DNA from: a virus
Length of the DNA: 64,000 bases
Direction: 5' to 3' (one strand)
IMG/VR virus record: IMGVR_UViG_3300003771_000090
Location: 1 to 64,000 of that record
Of the stretch, positions 50,745-59,344 are shown one piece after another; positions within the stretch are counted from its first letter, which is position 1; the number at the start of each line of letters is the position of its first letter. The notes under the pieces are model-generated. The model did not search any database and had not been told where the DNA came from. It saw nothing but the letters and a program-made list of their open reading frames with translations. The translations under genes and the position numbers were made by a program.

Positions 50745-51383
50745 TCATTGAGCGATCGCGGCTGAGCGCGCATACCTCATCGAACAGACGCTCGTGAGTT
50801 GTAAGGTGGCGTCTACCCTATACGCTGCAATGCCTTGCCACTTCTCGGCATTCTCTATGAGAATCGCAAACGTCGCGTTGTGCCAGTTGCGGTAGAAAAC
50901 GTAGGACCCGCGACAGTTGCCAGCCTCCGCCGACAATTTATCGAGATCAGGGCTCCTGATCAGCCGATAGCCGCCATCAGCACGCTGCAAGTAAGAATCT
51001 CTTATGCACCTGGCCGAACCAACGTATCGAGCGACTCTCACAATCGGTACGGGCCTTCCAGCAATCGCTATGCGGGAAATGTGCCCCATCGCGCCGACGT
51101 AAGCCAGTAGCTCACCCTTCAGCGCTACCGTGTCCGGATGAGTGGGTTGGTCTGACAAATATCGCTCTGCAGAGATACTACCGGGGGAGCATGGCCCAAG
51201 GTCTGGGAAACAGAGCGTCGTCTTTCCGACCACCCGCTGGGACTCTGCTCCACCGTTAGCGTCAATTCGAGCCGCTTCCTCGTGGAAATGGGCACAGGTA
51301 TCGCTTGCGCCGACGGCATTGCTGCATTCCAAAAGAATCAGCAGACCGGCGCAGGCCCGAACCGCCCAGCCGAAGATAGCCAC
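50745..51383 (-). CDS. Secreted/periplasmic hypothetical protein
   Basis: 212 residues with a signal peptide (VRACAGLLILLECSNAVGAS) and several cysteines in the mature part (CAHFHEEA, CFPDLGPC, CIRDSY, CRGSYVF, CSMRY), so probably disulfide-bonded in the periplasm. It could be a periplasmic immunity protein by context, but no family is recognised. Confidence 0.55.
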   Translation of the reverse strand: MAIFGWAVRACAGLLILLECSNAVGASDTCAHFHEEAARIDANGGAESQRVVGKTTLCFPDLGPCSPGSISAERYLSDQPTHPDTVALKGELLAYVGAMGHISRIAIAGRPVPIVRVARYVGSARCIRDSYLQRADGGYRLIRSPDLDKLSAEAGNCRGSYVFYRNWHNATFAILIENAEKWQGIAAYRVDATLQLTSVCSMRYARSAAIAQ

Positions 51384-51789
51384 AGCGCCTCCCCCAATTC
51401 ACTGAAGCTGACAATCTACCAACGACTCGCTCCTCGCCCAAATACGCCGAAGTGGGGTGTCGGGGTTGCACAACACACGTGAGCGAACCTCTTTCCGAAA
51501 GCGTCGGATGCTACGAGCTATAGCTTCGGGATCGCGCGTCCACGCCCATGCCTGCGTAGCACCGAATGACCGGTTCGGCTAAACAGCAGCCGATTGCAGG
51601 CCAGAGCGGGAATGTCGGAGACGGGTCGCGAACCGCCGATTGAGCTGGACCAAGCCTGTGAATGAGGGCCGACAACCGGGCCCGGCCAGTTGCCGCCGGT
51701 CGCGAATATCGGTTTTTCGGGTAGTCTGAACGACTTTTCCAACGGTGTGGAATGCAGATGACCAAAGCACTACGTATCGGACGAGCTTT
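51384..51789. other. Intergenic array spacer with repeat copy 2
   Basis: No gene is supported. The stretch is rich in ACCGGTTCGGC/GGCCGAC-type palindromic fragments, including GAATGACCGG and GAATGTCGGAG at 51560-51620, and contains the long repeat at 51623-51697. Confidence 0.5.
51623..51697. repeat. Array repeat copy 2 (long form A)
   Basis: The 67 bases from 51623 to 51689 match 52398-52464 at 56 positions by my count; the rest of this entry continues the core CCCGGCCAGTTGCCGCC (51681-51697). Most differences are transitions. Confidence 0.75.
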
Positions 51790-52260
51790 ATGAAGGTTGT
51801 CCACTACGCAAAAAACGCGCCCTGGATCGGCGCAATGAAGTGTCCGTCGTGCGCACGATTAACGCCTGCGTGGCAATCAAGTGGTATGAGCGAGAGCTTT
51901 CCCCACTTCTATTGCGACACCTGCTCAAACGTTCTTCACCGCGAGCAAGACAAAGAGCTCGTGTATCCATCGGAGCCCACGCAGGAGCTGCTTGACCGTA
52001 TTGCGGCCACGTTGCCGAAGTGCCCCTGCGGAGGGCAATTCCGTCCAGGTGCAAATCCAAAGTGTCCGCACTGTCATGTCGAATTCACCCATCACTGGAA
52101 TCCTGTTCAGCGCTTGATAGCCGGCCAAATGGTCTTGCTCGATGGAGCCTGTCTTATTCGAGATCGACTGTATTCGTATCGAATTTCCATCGGATCTAAA
52201 CCCAAGTACTGGTTTCGCACCCTACGAAACGGGCTAGCGCTTCATTTCGGCGGCCGGTGA
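51790..52260 (+). CDS. Zinc-ribbon hypothetical protein
   Basis: 156 residues from MKVVHYAKNAPWIG. Cysteine pairs CPSC, CDTC, CPC and CPHC form two probable zinc ribbons. The C-terminus is basic and aromatic (YSYRISIGSKPKYWFRTLR). It lies between direct repeats A and B, so it looks like a discrete cassette. Function unknown. Confidence 0.6.
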   Translation: MKVVHYAKNAPWIGAMKCPSCARLTPAWQSSGMSESFPHFYCDTCSNVLHREQDKELVYPSEPTQELLDRIAATLPKCPCGGQFRPGANPKCPHCHVEFTHHWNPVQRLIAGQMVLLDGACLIRDRLYSYRISIGSKPKYWFRTLRNGLALHFGGR

Positions 52261-52397
52261 ACTCGAAGCTAAAGCGGTAAACGTCCAGGCGTTTGGGTCG
52301 GACTATTCGTAGTCCGCAGGTGCATGTCCCGTCTTCACTAGCAGTCGAGCTGCCAGTCCTACCAGGATCGATGAAAGCGAGACGGAGTATCTATATT

Positions 52398-52464
52398 GGG
52401 TCGCAAACCGCCCCTTGAGCCGGGCTTAGCCTGTGAATGAGGGTCGACGACCGGGTCCGGTCAG
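52398..52464. repeat. Array repeat copy 3 (long form B)
   Basis: Same strand and length as the copy at 51623-51689; 56 of 67 positions agree by eye. The shared segment AGCCTGTGAATGAGGG is identical. The pair brackets the zinc-ribbon gene. Confidence 0.75.
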
Positions 52465-52539
52465 GAACCGATGTTGGACGGAGAGGGGAAGATTGGTAGC
52501 AATCCCACACTCTAGGGATGACGGTACGAGGCGCTTGCT

Positions 52540-52935
52540 ATGGAAGAATGGGAATCTCGCCTGGGTGTCCTTGCTCAGTCAGAATTGCTCAGAGCTGTTG
52601 CTGCGAGCGTAATAGCAGATTACGGCGAAGACATTTCGCCAACAGTGCTGCACGGAGGCCTTGGCCGAACTCTTGCTCGCGACTTCAATTCGCTATCGAC
52701 GACTGAGAAAACCCAAGTTTTCGATGCGATCGAAGATGCCATGAATAGCGACGATGTGAACCGGCTAGCGCTAGTCGCCACGGGACTTCTTGAAGCACTA
52801 TTTACGGCGTCTGTAGCGCGATCCCACTGGGAGCAAGTTATGCCGTTTCTCGGCATGAAATCAAGTAGCTACCTCTCAGCTTGGGCTCGGTGGGGAGAAG
52901 ACGCGGCCTCGAACGGCCGCTTTGCGGGAAATTGA
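52540..52935 (+). CDS. Putative immunity-type helical protein (DUF7674-like pattern)
   Basis: 131 residues, all helical. VFDAIEDAMNSDDVNRLALV then TGLLEALF resembles the short helical proteins (DUF7674-type) frequently found as immunity or orphan immunity genes. The ATG follows GAGGCGCTTGCT. No neighbouring toxin. Confidence 0.55.
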   Translation: MEEWESRLGVLAQSELLRAVAASVIADYGEDISPTVLHGGLGRTLARDFNSLSTTEKTQVFDAIEDAMNSDDVNRLALVATGLLEALFTASVARSHWEQVMPFLGMKSSSYLSAWARWGEDAASNGRFAGN

Positions 52936-52996
52936 CTGGCAACTTAGGATCGGTCAGAGAGCGATGGCCATGGCAGCGGGCACTCGGTAGACCGAG

Positions 52997-53013
52997 GCCG
53001 GCCAGAAGCGGCC
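52997..53013. repeat. Array repeat copy 4
   Basis: GCCGGCCAGAAGCGGCC, the clearest copy of the 17-mer core, with flanking GGTAGACCGAG. It separates the genes at 52540 and 53120. Confidence 0.6.
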
Positions 53014-53119
53014 GCTCACATGCAGGCCTGGATTGCGCATAATCCCAGTCTTGCCGCTGCAGTTGCTGCGCGGGGACTGCTTTGCACTCCCGTGACTGCA
53101 ACGCGCTGAACGTGGCGTC

Positions 53120-53578
53120 TTATCTGTATATTCTGATTATTTGAACGTTGCACATCGAATCAAGCATGCTCGCCTGATCCGCTATCTCTTCCCCATCGTA
53201 CTTCGTAATTTGGGGGCGCCACCAAGCGCTATTTGGTCCGAGCTCATACGTAAGCCGATATTTTGCTCCGGCTTCTGCGAGAAACCGCATTTCTGCGACT
53301 TCTGACTTTCGACAAAGAAGAAGAAATTGCGCTGCGAGTTCATGCTCGCCGGGCAGCATTTCAATTATCTCTCGGCGTTTCCCCGCGGAATGTACTAGAG
53401 CTCTCTCGCCAGACCCAGCCACCCTACTATCGAAACGATGCACAGCCACATGCGGATCGACATAAAGCTGAGCCACGCTGCCAGTATCCCTTTCCTGTCC
53501 CTCATATAGTTTTACCCTTGAATAGACGGTACATCCAGAGAGTGCAACCGCTACAAGAATGGCGAAAGTAATCCGCAT
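53120..53578 (-). CDS. Lipoprotein of the cassette array
   Basis: About 152 residues from MRITFAILVAVALSGC; the lipobox LSGC gives Cys16 as lipid anchor. The mature beta-rich part contains LPGEHELAAQFLLLCR and ANKYRLTYELGP-like strands. A periplasmic membrane-anchored immunity or envelope protein is possible; not recognised further. Confidence 0.6.
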   Translation of the reverse strand: MRITFAILVAVALSGCTVYSRVKLYEGQERDTGSVAQLYVDPHVAVHRFDSRVAGSGERALVHSAGKRREIIEMLPGEHELAAQFLLLCRKSEVAEMRFLAEAGAKYRLTYELGPNSAWWRPQITKYDGEEIADQASMLDSMCNVQIIRIYR

Positions 53579-54081
53579 TTCCGCGTGCATTAAAAATTTT
53601 GCGATGGAAGATTATACGCGATCAACACGTAGCCATGCCTTCGATCAATTCGATGTGGCTTAATGACAATCGTCCTGTGGCAGATAGCTTGTTGGAGAGA
53701 TGCGGCTTCCGGCTTGACGGGACCCGTCCTAACTCGCGGGCACTGGAAAGACGAACATGATTCGGCGCCGATATACAAAATGTGCAAGCGCCGAGAGCTA
53801 CGAGACGTTTCCCTGCGTTGGGCTGGGCCATCTCGCTAGGCCTTGCGAATGACCGCTTTGGAGAAATCTGGCGGGCCGTTATGGGTCGGTCTGCGACTGC
53901 TGACCACAACGGCGTGCAGTCGGTCGGCCGAGTCCGGCCAGAAGCGGCCATCCGCCGAGGCAAGAAGCGGCTGTTGTAGGGGCCGATCTGCTCACCCAGC
54001 CGACTAGCTCTCGGCTAGACTGAATTCTTTCGAGTTCGAAGTTATCTCAGTTGCTCATCAAGAAACCATTGGGAGGTGGTG
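53579..54081. other. Intergenic array spacer with repeat copy 5
   Basis: Five hundred bases with no supported gene; the minus-strand frame at 53622-53963 has arginine/serine-rich shadow composition, though a gene remnant cannot be excluded. It contains repeat copy 5 (53933-53949) and palindromic GGCCGAG fragments. Confidence 0.45.
53933..53949. repeat. Array repeat copy 5
   Basis: TCCGGCCAGAAGCGGCC differs from copy 4 at the first two bases. It lies before the gene at 54082. Confidence 0.6.
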
Positions 54082-54453
54082 ATGAATGAGGACATTGATC
54101 GCAAAGAGTGGAGACAGCTCTATGACGCAGTGCGGGTCACCTGCTCAGAATATGGAAAGGAAGATTCGTTCGGAACCAAAGATTTCTGGATTTCTGATGA
54201 TAACTGGGGAGGAGTGACACAGACGCTTGTGGTGACATCCCCCTATTTTGTTTGCCCAAAATTGATCTCAGATCTGGCGGACTGCATCGCCAAGAACAAA
54301 TTATATGGGGCTCAAATAATGGTGATCCTGGCGTTCGCCTCACCGGATATGGGGTTGTTGATTGTTGGCTCCAAAGGGGCGACTGAAGAGTGGAATCTTG
54401 ACGCGCTAAGAGAGCGGTACGGCAAGAAATTCTACACAGATAAGGATCGCTAG
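54082..54453 (+). CDS. Putative immunity-type protein of the cassette array
   Basis: 123 residues from MNEDIDRKEWRQLYDAVR, with GGGAGGTG upstream deciding the start. An alpha/beta protein (QTLVVTSPYFVCPKLISDLA, then MVILAFASPDMGLLIVG) typical in size and acidity of small cytoplasmic immunity proteins. It is distinctly AT-richer than the phage genes. Function unknown. Confidence 0.55.
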   Translation: MNEDIDRKEWRQLYDAVRVTCSEYGKEDSFGTKDFWISDDNWGGVTQTLVVTSPYFVCPKLISDLADCIAKNKLYGAQIMVILAFASPDMGLLIVGSKGATEEWNLDALRERYGKKFYTDKDR

Positions 54454-54501
54454 CCGCGGCTCGCACCATGGTGTCCGTGCGTGGGTGGGCCGACAGCCGC
54501 G

Positions 54502-54518
54502 TTCGGCCATGAGCGGCC
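54502..54518. repeat. Array repeat copy 6
   Basis: TTCGGCCATGAGCGGCC, related to copies 4 and 5, before the last array gene. Confidence 0.55.
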
Positions 54519-54583
54519 GGTCGACATCTCCGTCAAGATGATCGAAAATTGCTCTCTTCCTATTAACGGACGGGTAGGCAATC

Positions 54584-54872
54584 TTGAGCGTTAACTCAGA
54601 TCTCATACGAGAGAAGATTCACGCAGCCGCTTATGCGGAGGCATATTCTCTCGGGTCGCATGGCGCTGGAAGTTTGCCCGAACGACCACGAAGTAACCAC
54701 CGCGTTGGGCTATTTGACCGCAGAGCTACGTTGGATCTGCATGGATCTGGCGACGCGAAGGATGGACTACGGTCACGAGTATTGCGTGCTAGAAAGTCTG
54801 CTGAGAGAAGCAAGCAAACTCACCGGCCAAGACTTGTATGGGCAAACATTAGTCTCGCCGCCTAGTCAGTAG
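54584..54872 (+). pseudogene. Last array gene, probably frameshifted
   Basis: A TTG-started frame encodes SVNSDLIREKIHAAAYAEAY and then degrades. A second frame, open from 54633, encodes a natural-looking continuation (TTALGYLTAELRWICMDLAT, then VLESLLREASKLTG). A one-base indel near 54655-54660 would join them into a protein of about 95 residues. Alternatively only the second frame is real. Confidence 0.4.
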
Positions 54873-54950
54873 TTGTGAGGCGTCCAAAGCGCGGCGCGCG
54901 TGTCCGCTTCGGAGCAACCTGACAGGCCGCTTGGGGTCGATACACGACCT

Positions 54951-56084
54951 TCAGGACTCGTCGGCAACTTCCGTACCACGAGTGGCCGCTTCCATCTCTA
55001 ACGCCGATGTGAATCCATTCCCCGAGTATGCGTGCGTAACCTTTGCGACCACCCACCCCGCCCCATCAATCTCCGTCTTCCACCCCCTCACGCTCGCCGC
55101 CAACTCCGGAAACACCTCCGGCCGCCCTCGAGCCAGGGTGATCCGGAACGACGCGACCCCACGTTGGATCCTCTGCCATTCCGCCCGTGCTGCGCGTTCG
55201 GCGTTGGACTTGGTGGCATAGGTATGCCGCAGGACTTTCACATTATCGGGATCGGAATTCACCAGGACGTCAGCCGCCGACGGCTTCTCGGTCGATGCTG
55301 AACCGGTTGAGGTCTTGGACTCGGTCGACCCACCCACCACCACTTCACCTTTCTCTGCCCGCCGTGCGTCCTGGTAGTACGCCTTCACGCCGTTGTAGTT
55401 GTCCCGATCCGCGACCGTAAAGCTGTGGGTGTCCCCGCTGGCCCGTGTGATCGTAACGGTGGGCAGCGGCACGCCTGACGCGCTCTGCGCCGCGCCGGTG
55501 CTGATGAACAGCAGCTTGCCTTGCTTGACCGTGGCGATGGCGTCGTGGTCCTTAGCCAGGCGCGTGAGGAAGTTGGCATCCGATTCGCCGGTCTGATCTA
55601 TATGGTCGATGACCAGGTGGTCGAGGGCGGCGGCGATTGCGGCTGTCAGGCCATGCCGCGCGGCGATGGCCCGGACGATGACGCCGATGGTTTGGCCGCG
55701 GTACGACTGTTCCTTGCGCGTGGTAAGGCCGCTGGCGAGGTCGGCGCTGCGGGCGCGGATGGTTAGGCGGTCTGGTGGGCCGGTGTGTTCCAGCTCGTCG
55801 ACCTTGTACGTGCCCTTGTCGACCACGCCCGTGTCCTGCCAGCCCAGGGCCAGTGACAGCGTGGCGCCTTTGTCGGGCAGGTCGAGCATACCGTCTGCAT
55901 CGTCCAGTTCGATGTCCAGCTGGTCGGCCTCGAAGCCACGGTTGTCGGTCAGCGTCAGGGAGATCAGCCGGCCCTGGAAGCGGCTGGTGATGTCGTGCTT
56001 CCCCTGCATCAGTCGGTACACGGGCACAGCGGCGGTGCCGGAGATGCTGTCGGGCAGGGTGGTGGTCGGCGGGATGGCTGTCAT
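54951..56084 (-). CDS. D: Tail protein D (late control/baseplate hub)
   Basis: A 377-residue P2 gpD homologue: YRLMQGKHDITSRFQGRLIS start, LTIRARSADLASGLTTRKEQ, YRGQTIGVIVRAIAARHG, SDANFLTRLAKDHDAIATV and a C-terminal WVVAKVTHAYSGNGF. gpD is the VgrG/T4 gp27-like hub of the baseplate. It overlaps U by four bases and is the last gene of the late tail operon. Confidence 0.93.
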   Translation of the reverse strand: MTAIPPTTTLPDSISGTAAVPVYRLMQGKHDITSRFQGRLISLTLTDNRGFEADQLDIELDDADGMLDLPDKGATLSLALGWQDTGVVDKGTYKVDELEHTGPPDRLTIRARSADLASGLTTRKEQSYRGQTIGVIVRAIAARHGLTAAIAAALDHLVIDHIDQTGESDANFLTRLAKDHDAIATVKQGKLLFISTGAAQSASGVPLPTVTITRASGDTHSFTVADRDNYNGVKAYYQDARRAEKGEVVVGGSTESKTSTGSASTEKPSAADVLVNSDPDNVKVLRHTYATKSNAERAARAEWQRIQRGVASFRITLARGRPEVFPELAASVRGWKTEIDGAGWVVAKVTHAYSGNGFTSALEMEAATRGTEVADES

Positions 56085-56521
56085 AGGCCTGGTGTTGTGC
56101 GTGGCAGCATACCGAGGAGACCGCCACCGATGACATCCTCGGCCTGGCCGTCCACTCGCGTCAGCCGAACGGAAAACTCGATGCGCCGCGCCTTGCCGTC
56201 GCGGAAGAAGAGGGTGCGGGTGATCGACAGCGAGTCAATTTCGAACATGCCGTAGTAGCGGCCCGAGCCCTCGATCAGCACGTATGGCTGGCCGGTGTCG
56301 CCCATCTGTCGCAGGAGGTCGATGGTGTTGTCACCGCCGCTCAGCTCGGGCAGCAGCACGCCGGACAGCGACACTGTCTCGTCGTCCAGGCCGGTGTACT
56401 GCCGCGATGGCCGGCGACCCACCCGATTGTTCGACGGGTGGCGCCAGCCGATCTGCTGCTGGAATTCCTGGTAGGGCGCCGTCTCCAGGGCGAAGACGAA
56501 CAACCCGAGGGCCATCATCAT
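56081..56521 (-). CDS. U: Tail protein U
   Basis: A 146-residue P2 gpU homologue starting MMMALGLFVFALETAPYQEF with QIGWRHPSNNRVGRRPSRQY, the invariant part of the family. It is a tail/baseplate hub protein required for tail completion. Located between T and D as in P2. Confidence 0.93.
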   Translation of the reverse strand: MMMALGLFVFALETAPYQEFQQQIGWRHPSNNRVGRRPSRQYTGLDDETVSLSGVLLPELSGGDNTIDLLRQMGDTGQPYVLIEGSGRYYGMFEIDSLSITRTLFFRDGKARRIEFSVRLTRVDGQAEDVIGGGLLGMLPRTTPGL

Positions 56522-56524
56522 GGG

Positions 56525-59344
56525 TCAGTCCCTGTCGGTGAGCCGGGATCGGGCGCGGGCGGCGCGCTGCCCCTCCAGCCGCTCGATCCGCTCGGCCACC
56601 AGGCGCGCGATCAGCTGCTCGTCGGCGCCGGCCGGCGGGTGGATGTGGATGACGACCGGCGCCGGAGCTGCCGCCGGCGCGGCACTCGCGGCGCGGGAGG
56701 GGCCTGCGATGGGCGGACGGGTGTCGAACCGGACGGCTGCGGTCGCCTGGCCGGTGCCGATGGCAAGTCCTGCCCCAACGCCGGCCATCGCCGTGGCGAC
56801 GCGCGAGACGACGCCCAGCGGGCCTTGCTGTCCCCGCATGAGACCTTGCTCCAGCCCCTGCATGGTGAAGCCGCCCAGCGCGGCGAAGACGCGGCTGGGG
56901 GAGCGGATGCCGAGTTTGTCTTTGAACCAGCCAATGGTCTTGTCGGCCACTCCGCCAATGGCGTCTTTCACCCAACCAATCGCGCCGGTGATGCCATCAA
57001 CCAGTCCGCGCATCATCATCCGGCCGAAGTCGGAGAACTTGGCAGGCATGTCAAAGCCGAACCAGCTCATGACAGCGGCGAAGGCCTTGTAAAACAACCC
57101 AACTGGTGACCAGTTCAGGATAATTGCCGCCACGCTACCGACGCCGCCCTCGCATGCCTCAGTCACGGCCCTCCAAAGTCCGAGGAAGAACGTCTTGATA
57201 GGCTCCCAGTGCTTGATCAGCAGATAGGCGCCCAGAGCGATGGCGGTAACGGCCAAGCCGATGGGATTGAGCATCAGGGCGCGACCTACGATCCAGAAAA
57301 TCTTCATGAGGAAGTTGAATGCACCGGCCAGCCGGGTAACGATGCCCACGCCACCGCCGAGCTGGATTCCCAGCATCGACATCCCGTAGCGCACGATCAC
57401 TAGCGGGCCCAACGCCGCCGCCAGTGCCAGCGTCAGGGCGCCAAGCACCGTTAGCAACGCACCCACGGCCGCGGCGCCTTTGAGGAGCCAGGACACCAGC
57501 TGCGGATGCGCCTGGGTAAAGGCGTCGAAGCGGTCGATCAGGCGTCCCACCGTATCCATCAGCCCGACGAGCGTCGAGCGCAGCGCCTCGCCGCCGGCGC
57601 TGCTGGTGTTGAACAACTGGTTCTGCAGGCGCTGCCAGCGGGCGGAAACAGTGTCTTGCCGCGCGGCGAACTCGCGCGACATGGAGCCCTTCGCCTTCCC
57701 ACCGTTGGCAAGGTCGAGTTGGCGCCGCAGCTCGTCGGGCTTGTCGACCAGCTTGGCCAGGGTGTCGGAGTGCTCCATGCCGGCCAGCTCAACCATTACA
57801 CCGATGCGCTTGTCCTTGGGGAGCCTTTGGATAGCCTCAATGACCGAAAATATCGTGCCCATCGCATCGGTACCCATGCCTTTCTGGATAGCCTCGGAGG
57901 AGAGACCGATTTCGGCCACAGCGGATTGAAATCGCTTCGTGCCTTTCTCGGCCGCTGCGAACTTTTGCGTGATCGCGTTGATGGCTGTGCCAGCGGTTTC
58001 GGTGCGTTCGCCGAGCGTCAGTAGCGTGGAGGCGAGGGCCGCCGCATCATTCGCGGACATGGCCACCGTGGACACCACGCCAGACGTGCGGTTCAGTACG
58101 TTGATGATGTCGTTGCCCTTGCTGATGGCGTTGTCGTCGAGGTAGTTGATCGTGTCGGCCAGGCCCATGATGGCGCCAGTGGGGATCCGAAAGTTCTTGG
58201 CGACCTTGCCCATGCTCTCGGCGATCTCGTCTGGCACGGCATCAAAGGCGGTGGCCATCATGGCAACGGTACGGGTGTAGGCGATCAGTTCCTCTCTCGG
58301 TACTTCCATGCGGGCGCCAGCTGTGACCATCTCGGCGATACGGGCGGTGGGGATCGACAGGTCCTTGCCCAACTGGCGGATCTCGCGCGCCATGTCGTGA
58401 TAGACCTTCGTCAGCTTGCCGTGCTCGTCGCGCGCGCCTGGCACTTGACGGGCGATGCCGAGCATGGCGTCTTCGAAGGTGACGTAGTCCTTGACGGTCT
58501 TGGCGACGGGTGCCAAAACAATCCCGCCGGCGGCGGCAGTCGAAGCGCCAGCATTGAGCACTGTATTCCGCATTGCCATGCTGTTTCTGTACTTGGTTTG
58601 GGCAGCGGCGAGAGCCCGTTGACGGTCGCCAACCGCCCTCAGCAGCGCTTCCTGTTGCCGGAGCCGTTGGTTTGCACCGGCGAGTCTGTCGGCCAGGTCG
58701 CGCTGATGTTGGCCCAGATCCTTTGTTTTTATGCCAGCGGCCGTCAGGCCGCCACGCATGTCACGCAGCTTGCGAATGTTGTCTGCGTGCGCGCCGCGCA
58801 GCCTCTGGGCCTTGTTTGTCGCATCCGAGACCTCCCGCTGCAGGGCGCGGTACTGTGTGGACGTGACGGACACCTGAGAGGCGGCAGCCTTGTGCGCTGC
58901 CATCAGGCGGACGACTTCCTTGCGAGCTGCCAACTGTTCAGTGGTCAGTTTTCGGTAGGCTTCGGAACTGTGTGCGCCGGCGCGCTGCAATGCCTGGATC
59001 GTAGCGATGTTGGCGTTGTATGCCGCCCGGGCCGACTTGAGCTGGGACGCCAGCTGCGACTTGGTGCGCATGGGGGCATCAAGCTTGTCCAGCCGGGCTC
59101 GCAGAGAGGCCGCGTGATCGTTGGCATTGCGCATAGCCAGCGAACTGTCCTTGAGGCCCCGTTTAAGCTCCCGGAAATCCGCCAGTTGCTTTTGAGATGC
59201 CTCGAGGCTCTTGATCTGAGCCTTGGCCGCCTTCACCGTTCTGGCCAGTTCAGTACTGCCGTCCATGATCGCCTTGAACGGCCGCGTCATCTTGTCAACC
59301 GCCTGCAGCACGACTTCCAGCCTGAGGTTTCTCGGGGTGCTCAT
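56525..59344 (-). CDS. T: Tape measure protein T
   Basis: A 939-residue P2 gpT-type protein: N-terminal LRLEVVLQAVDKMTRPFKAI, long coiled coils (40-260), the TMP domain (VTFEDAMLGIARQVPGAR and AEMVTAGARMEVPREELIAY), hydrophobic helices (about 625-705), and a C-terminal GIRSPSRVFAALGGFTMQGL segment. It sets tail length. The start overlaps the E' stop. Confidence 0.93.
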   Translation of the reverse strand: MSTPRNLRLEVVLQAVDKMTRPFKAIMDGSTELARTVKAAKAQIKSLEASQKQLADFRELKRGLKDSSLAMRNANDHAASLRARLDKLDAPMRTKSQLASQLKSARAAYNANIATIQALQRAGAHSSEAYRKLTTEQLAARKEVVRLMAAHKAAASQVSVTSTQYRALQREVSDATNKAQRLRGAHADNIRKLRDMRGGLTAAGIKTKDLGQHQRDLADRLAGANQRLRQQEALLRAVGDRQRALAAAQTKYRNSMAMRNTVLNAGASTAAAGGIVLAPVAKTVKDYVTFEDAMLGIARQVPGARDEHGKLTKVYHDMAREIRQLGKDLSIPTARIAEMVTAGARMEVPREELIAYTRTVAMMATAFDAVPDEIAESMGKVAKNFRIPTGAIMGLADTINYLDDNAISKGNDIINVLNRTSGVVSTVAMSANDAAALASTLLTLGERTETAGTAINAITQKFAAAEKGTKRFQSAVAEIGLSSEAIQKGMGTDAMGTIFSVIEAIQRLPKDKRIGVMVELAGMEHSDTLAKLVDKPDELRRQLDLANGGKAKGSMSREFAARQDTVSARWQRLQNQLFNTSSAGGEALRSTLVGLMDTVGRLIDRFDAFTQAHPQLVSWLLKGAAAVGALLTVLGALTLALAAALGPLVIVRYGMSMLGIQLGGGVGIVTRLAGAFNFLMKIFWIVGRALMLNPIGLAVTAIALGAYLLIKHWEPIKTFFLGLWRAVTEACEGGVGSVAAIILNWSPVGLFYKAFAAVMSWFGFDMPAKFSDFGRMMMRGLVDGITGAIGWVKDAIGGVADKTIGWFKDKLGIRSPSRVFAALGGFTMQGLEQGLMRGQQGPLGVVSRVATAMAGVGAGLAIGTGQATAAVRFDTRPPIAGPSRAASAAPAAAPAPVVIHIHPPAGADEQLIARLVAERIERLEGQRAARARSRLTDRD

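Noticed and set aside
51623-52464. CRISPR-like repeats
   Set aside because: Only two long copies, about 775 bases apart and with a gene between, no regular spacers and no cas genes.
53622-53963. 113-codon minus-strand ORF in the array spacer
   Set aside because: Composition is Arg/Ser-rich and it runs through repeat copy 5. A decayed remnant cannot be excluded but is not supported.
49715-54880. Integron gene-cassette array
   Set aside because: The layout is suggestive, but no integron integrase is present and I could not find the attC pair RYYYAAC/GTTRRRY at the repeats; the repeats are GGCC-type and the genes face both directions.
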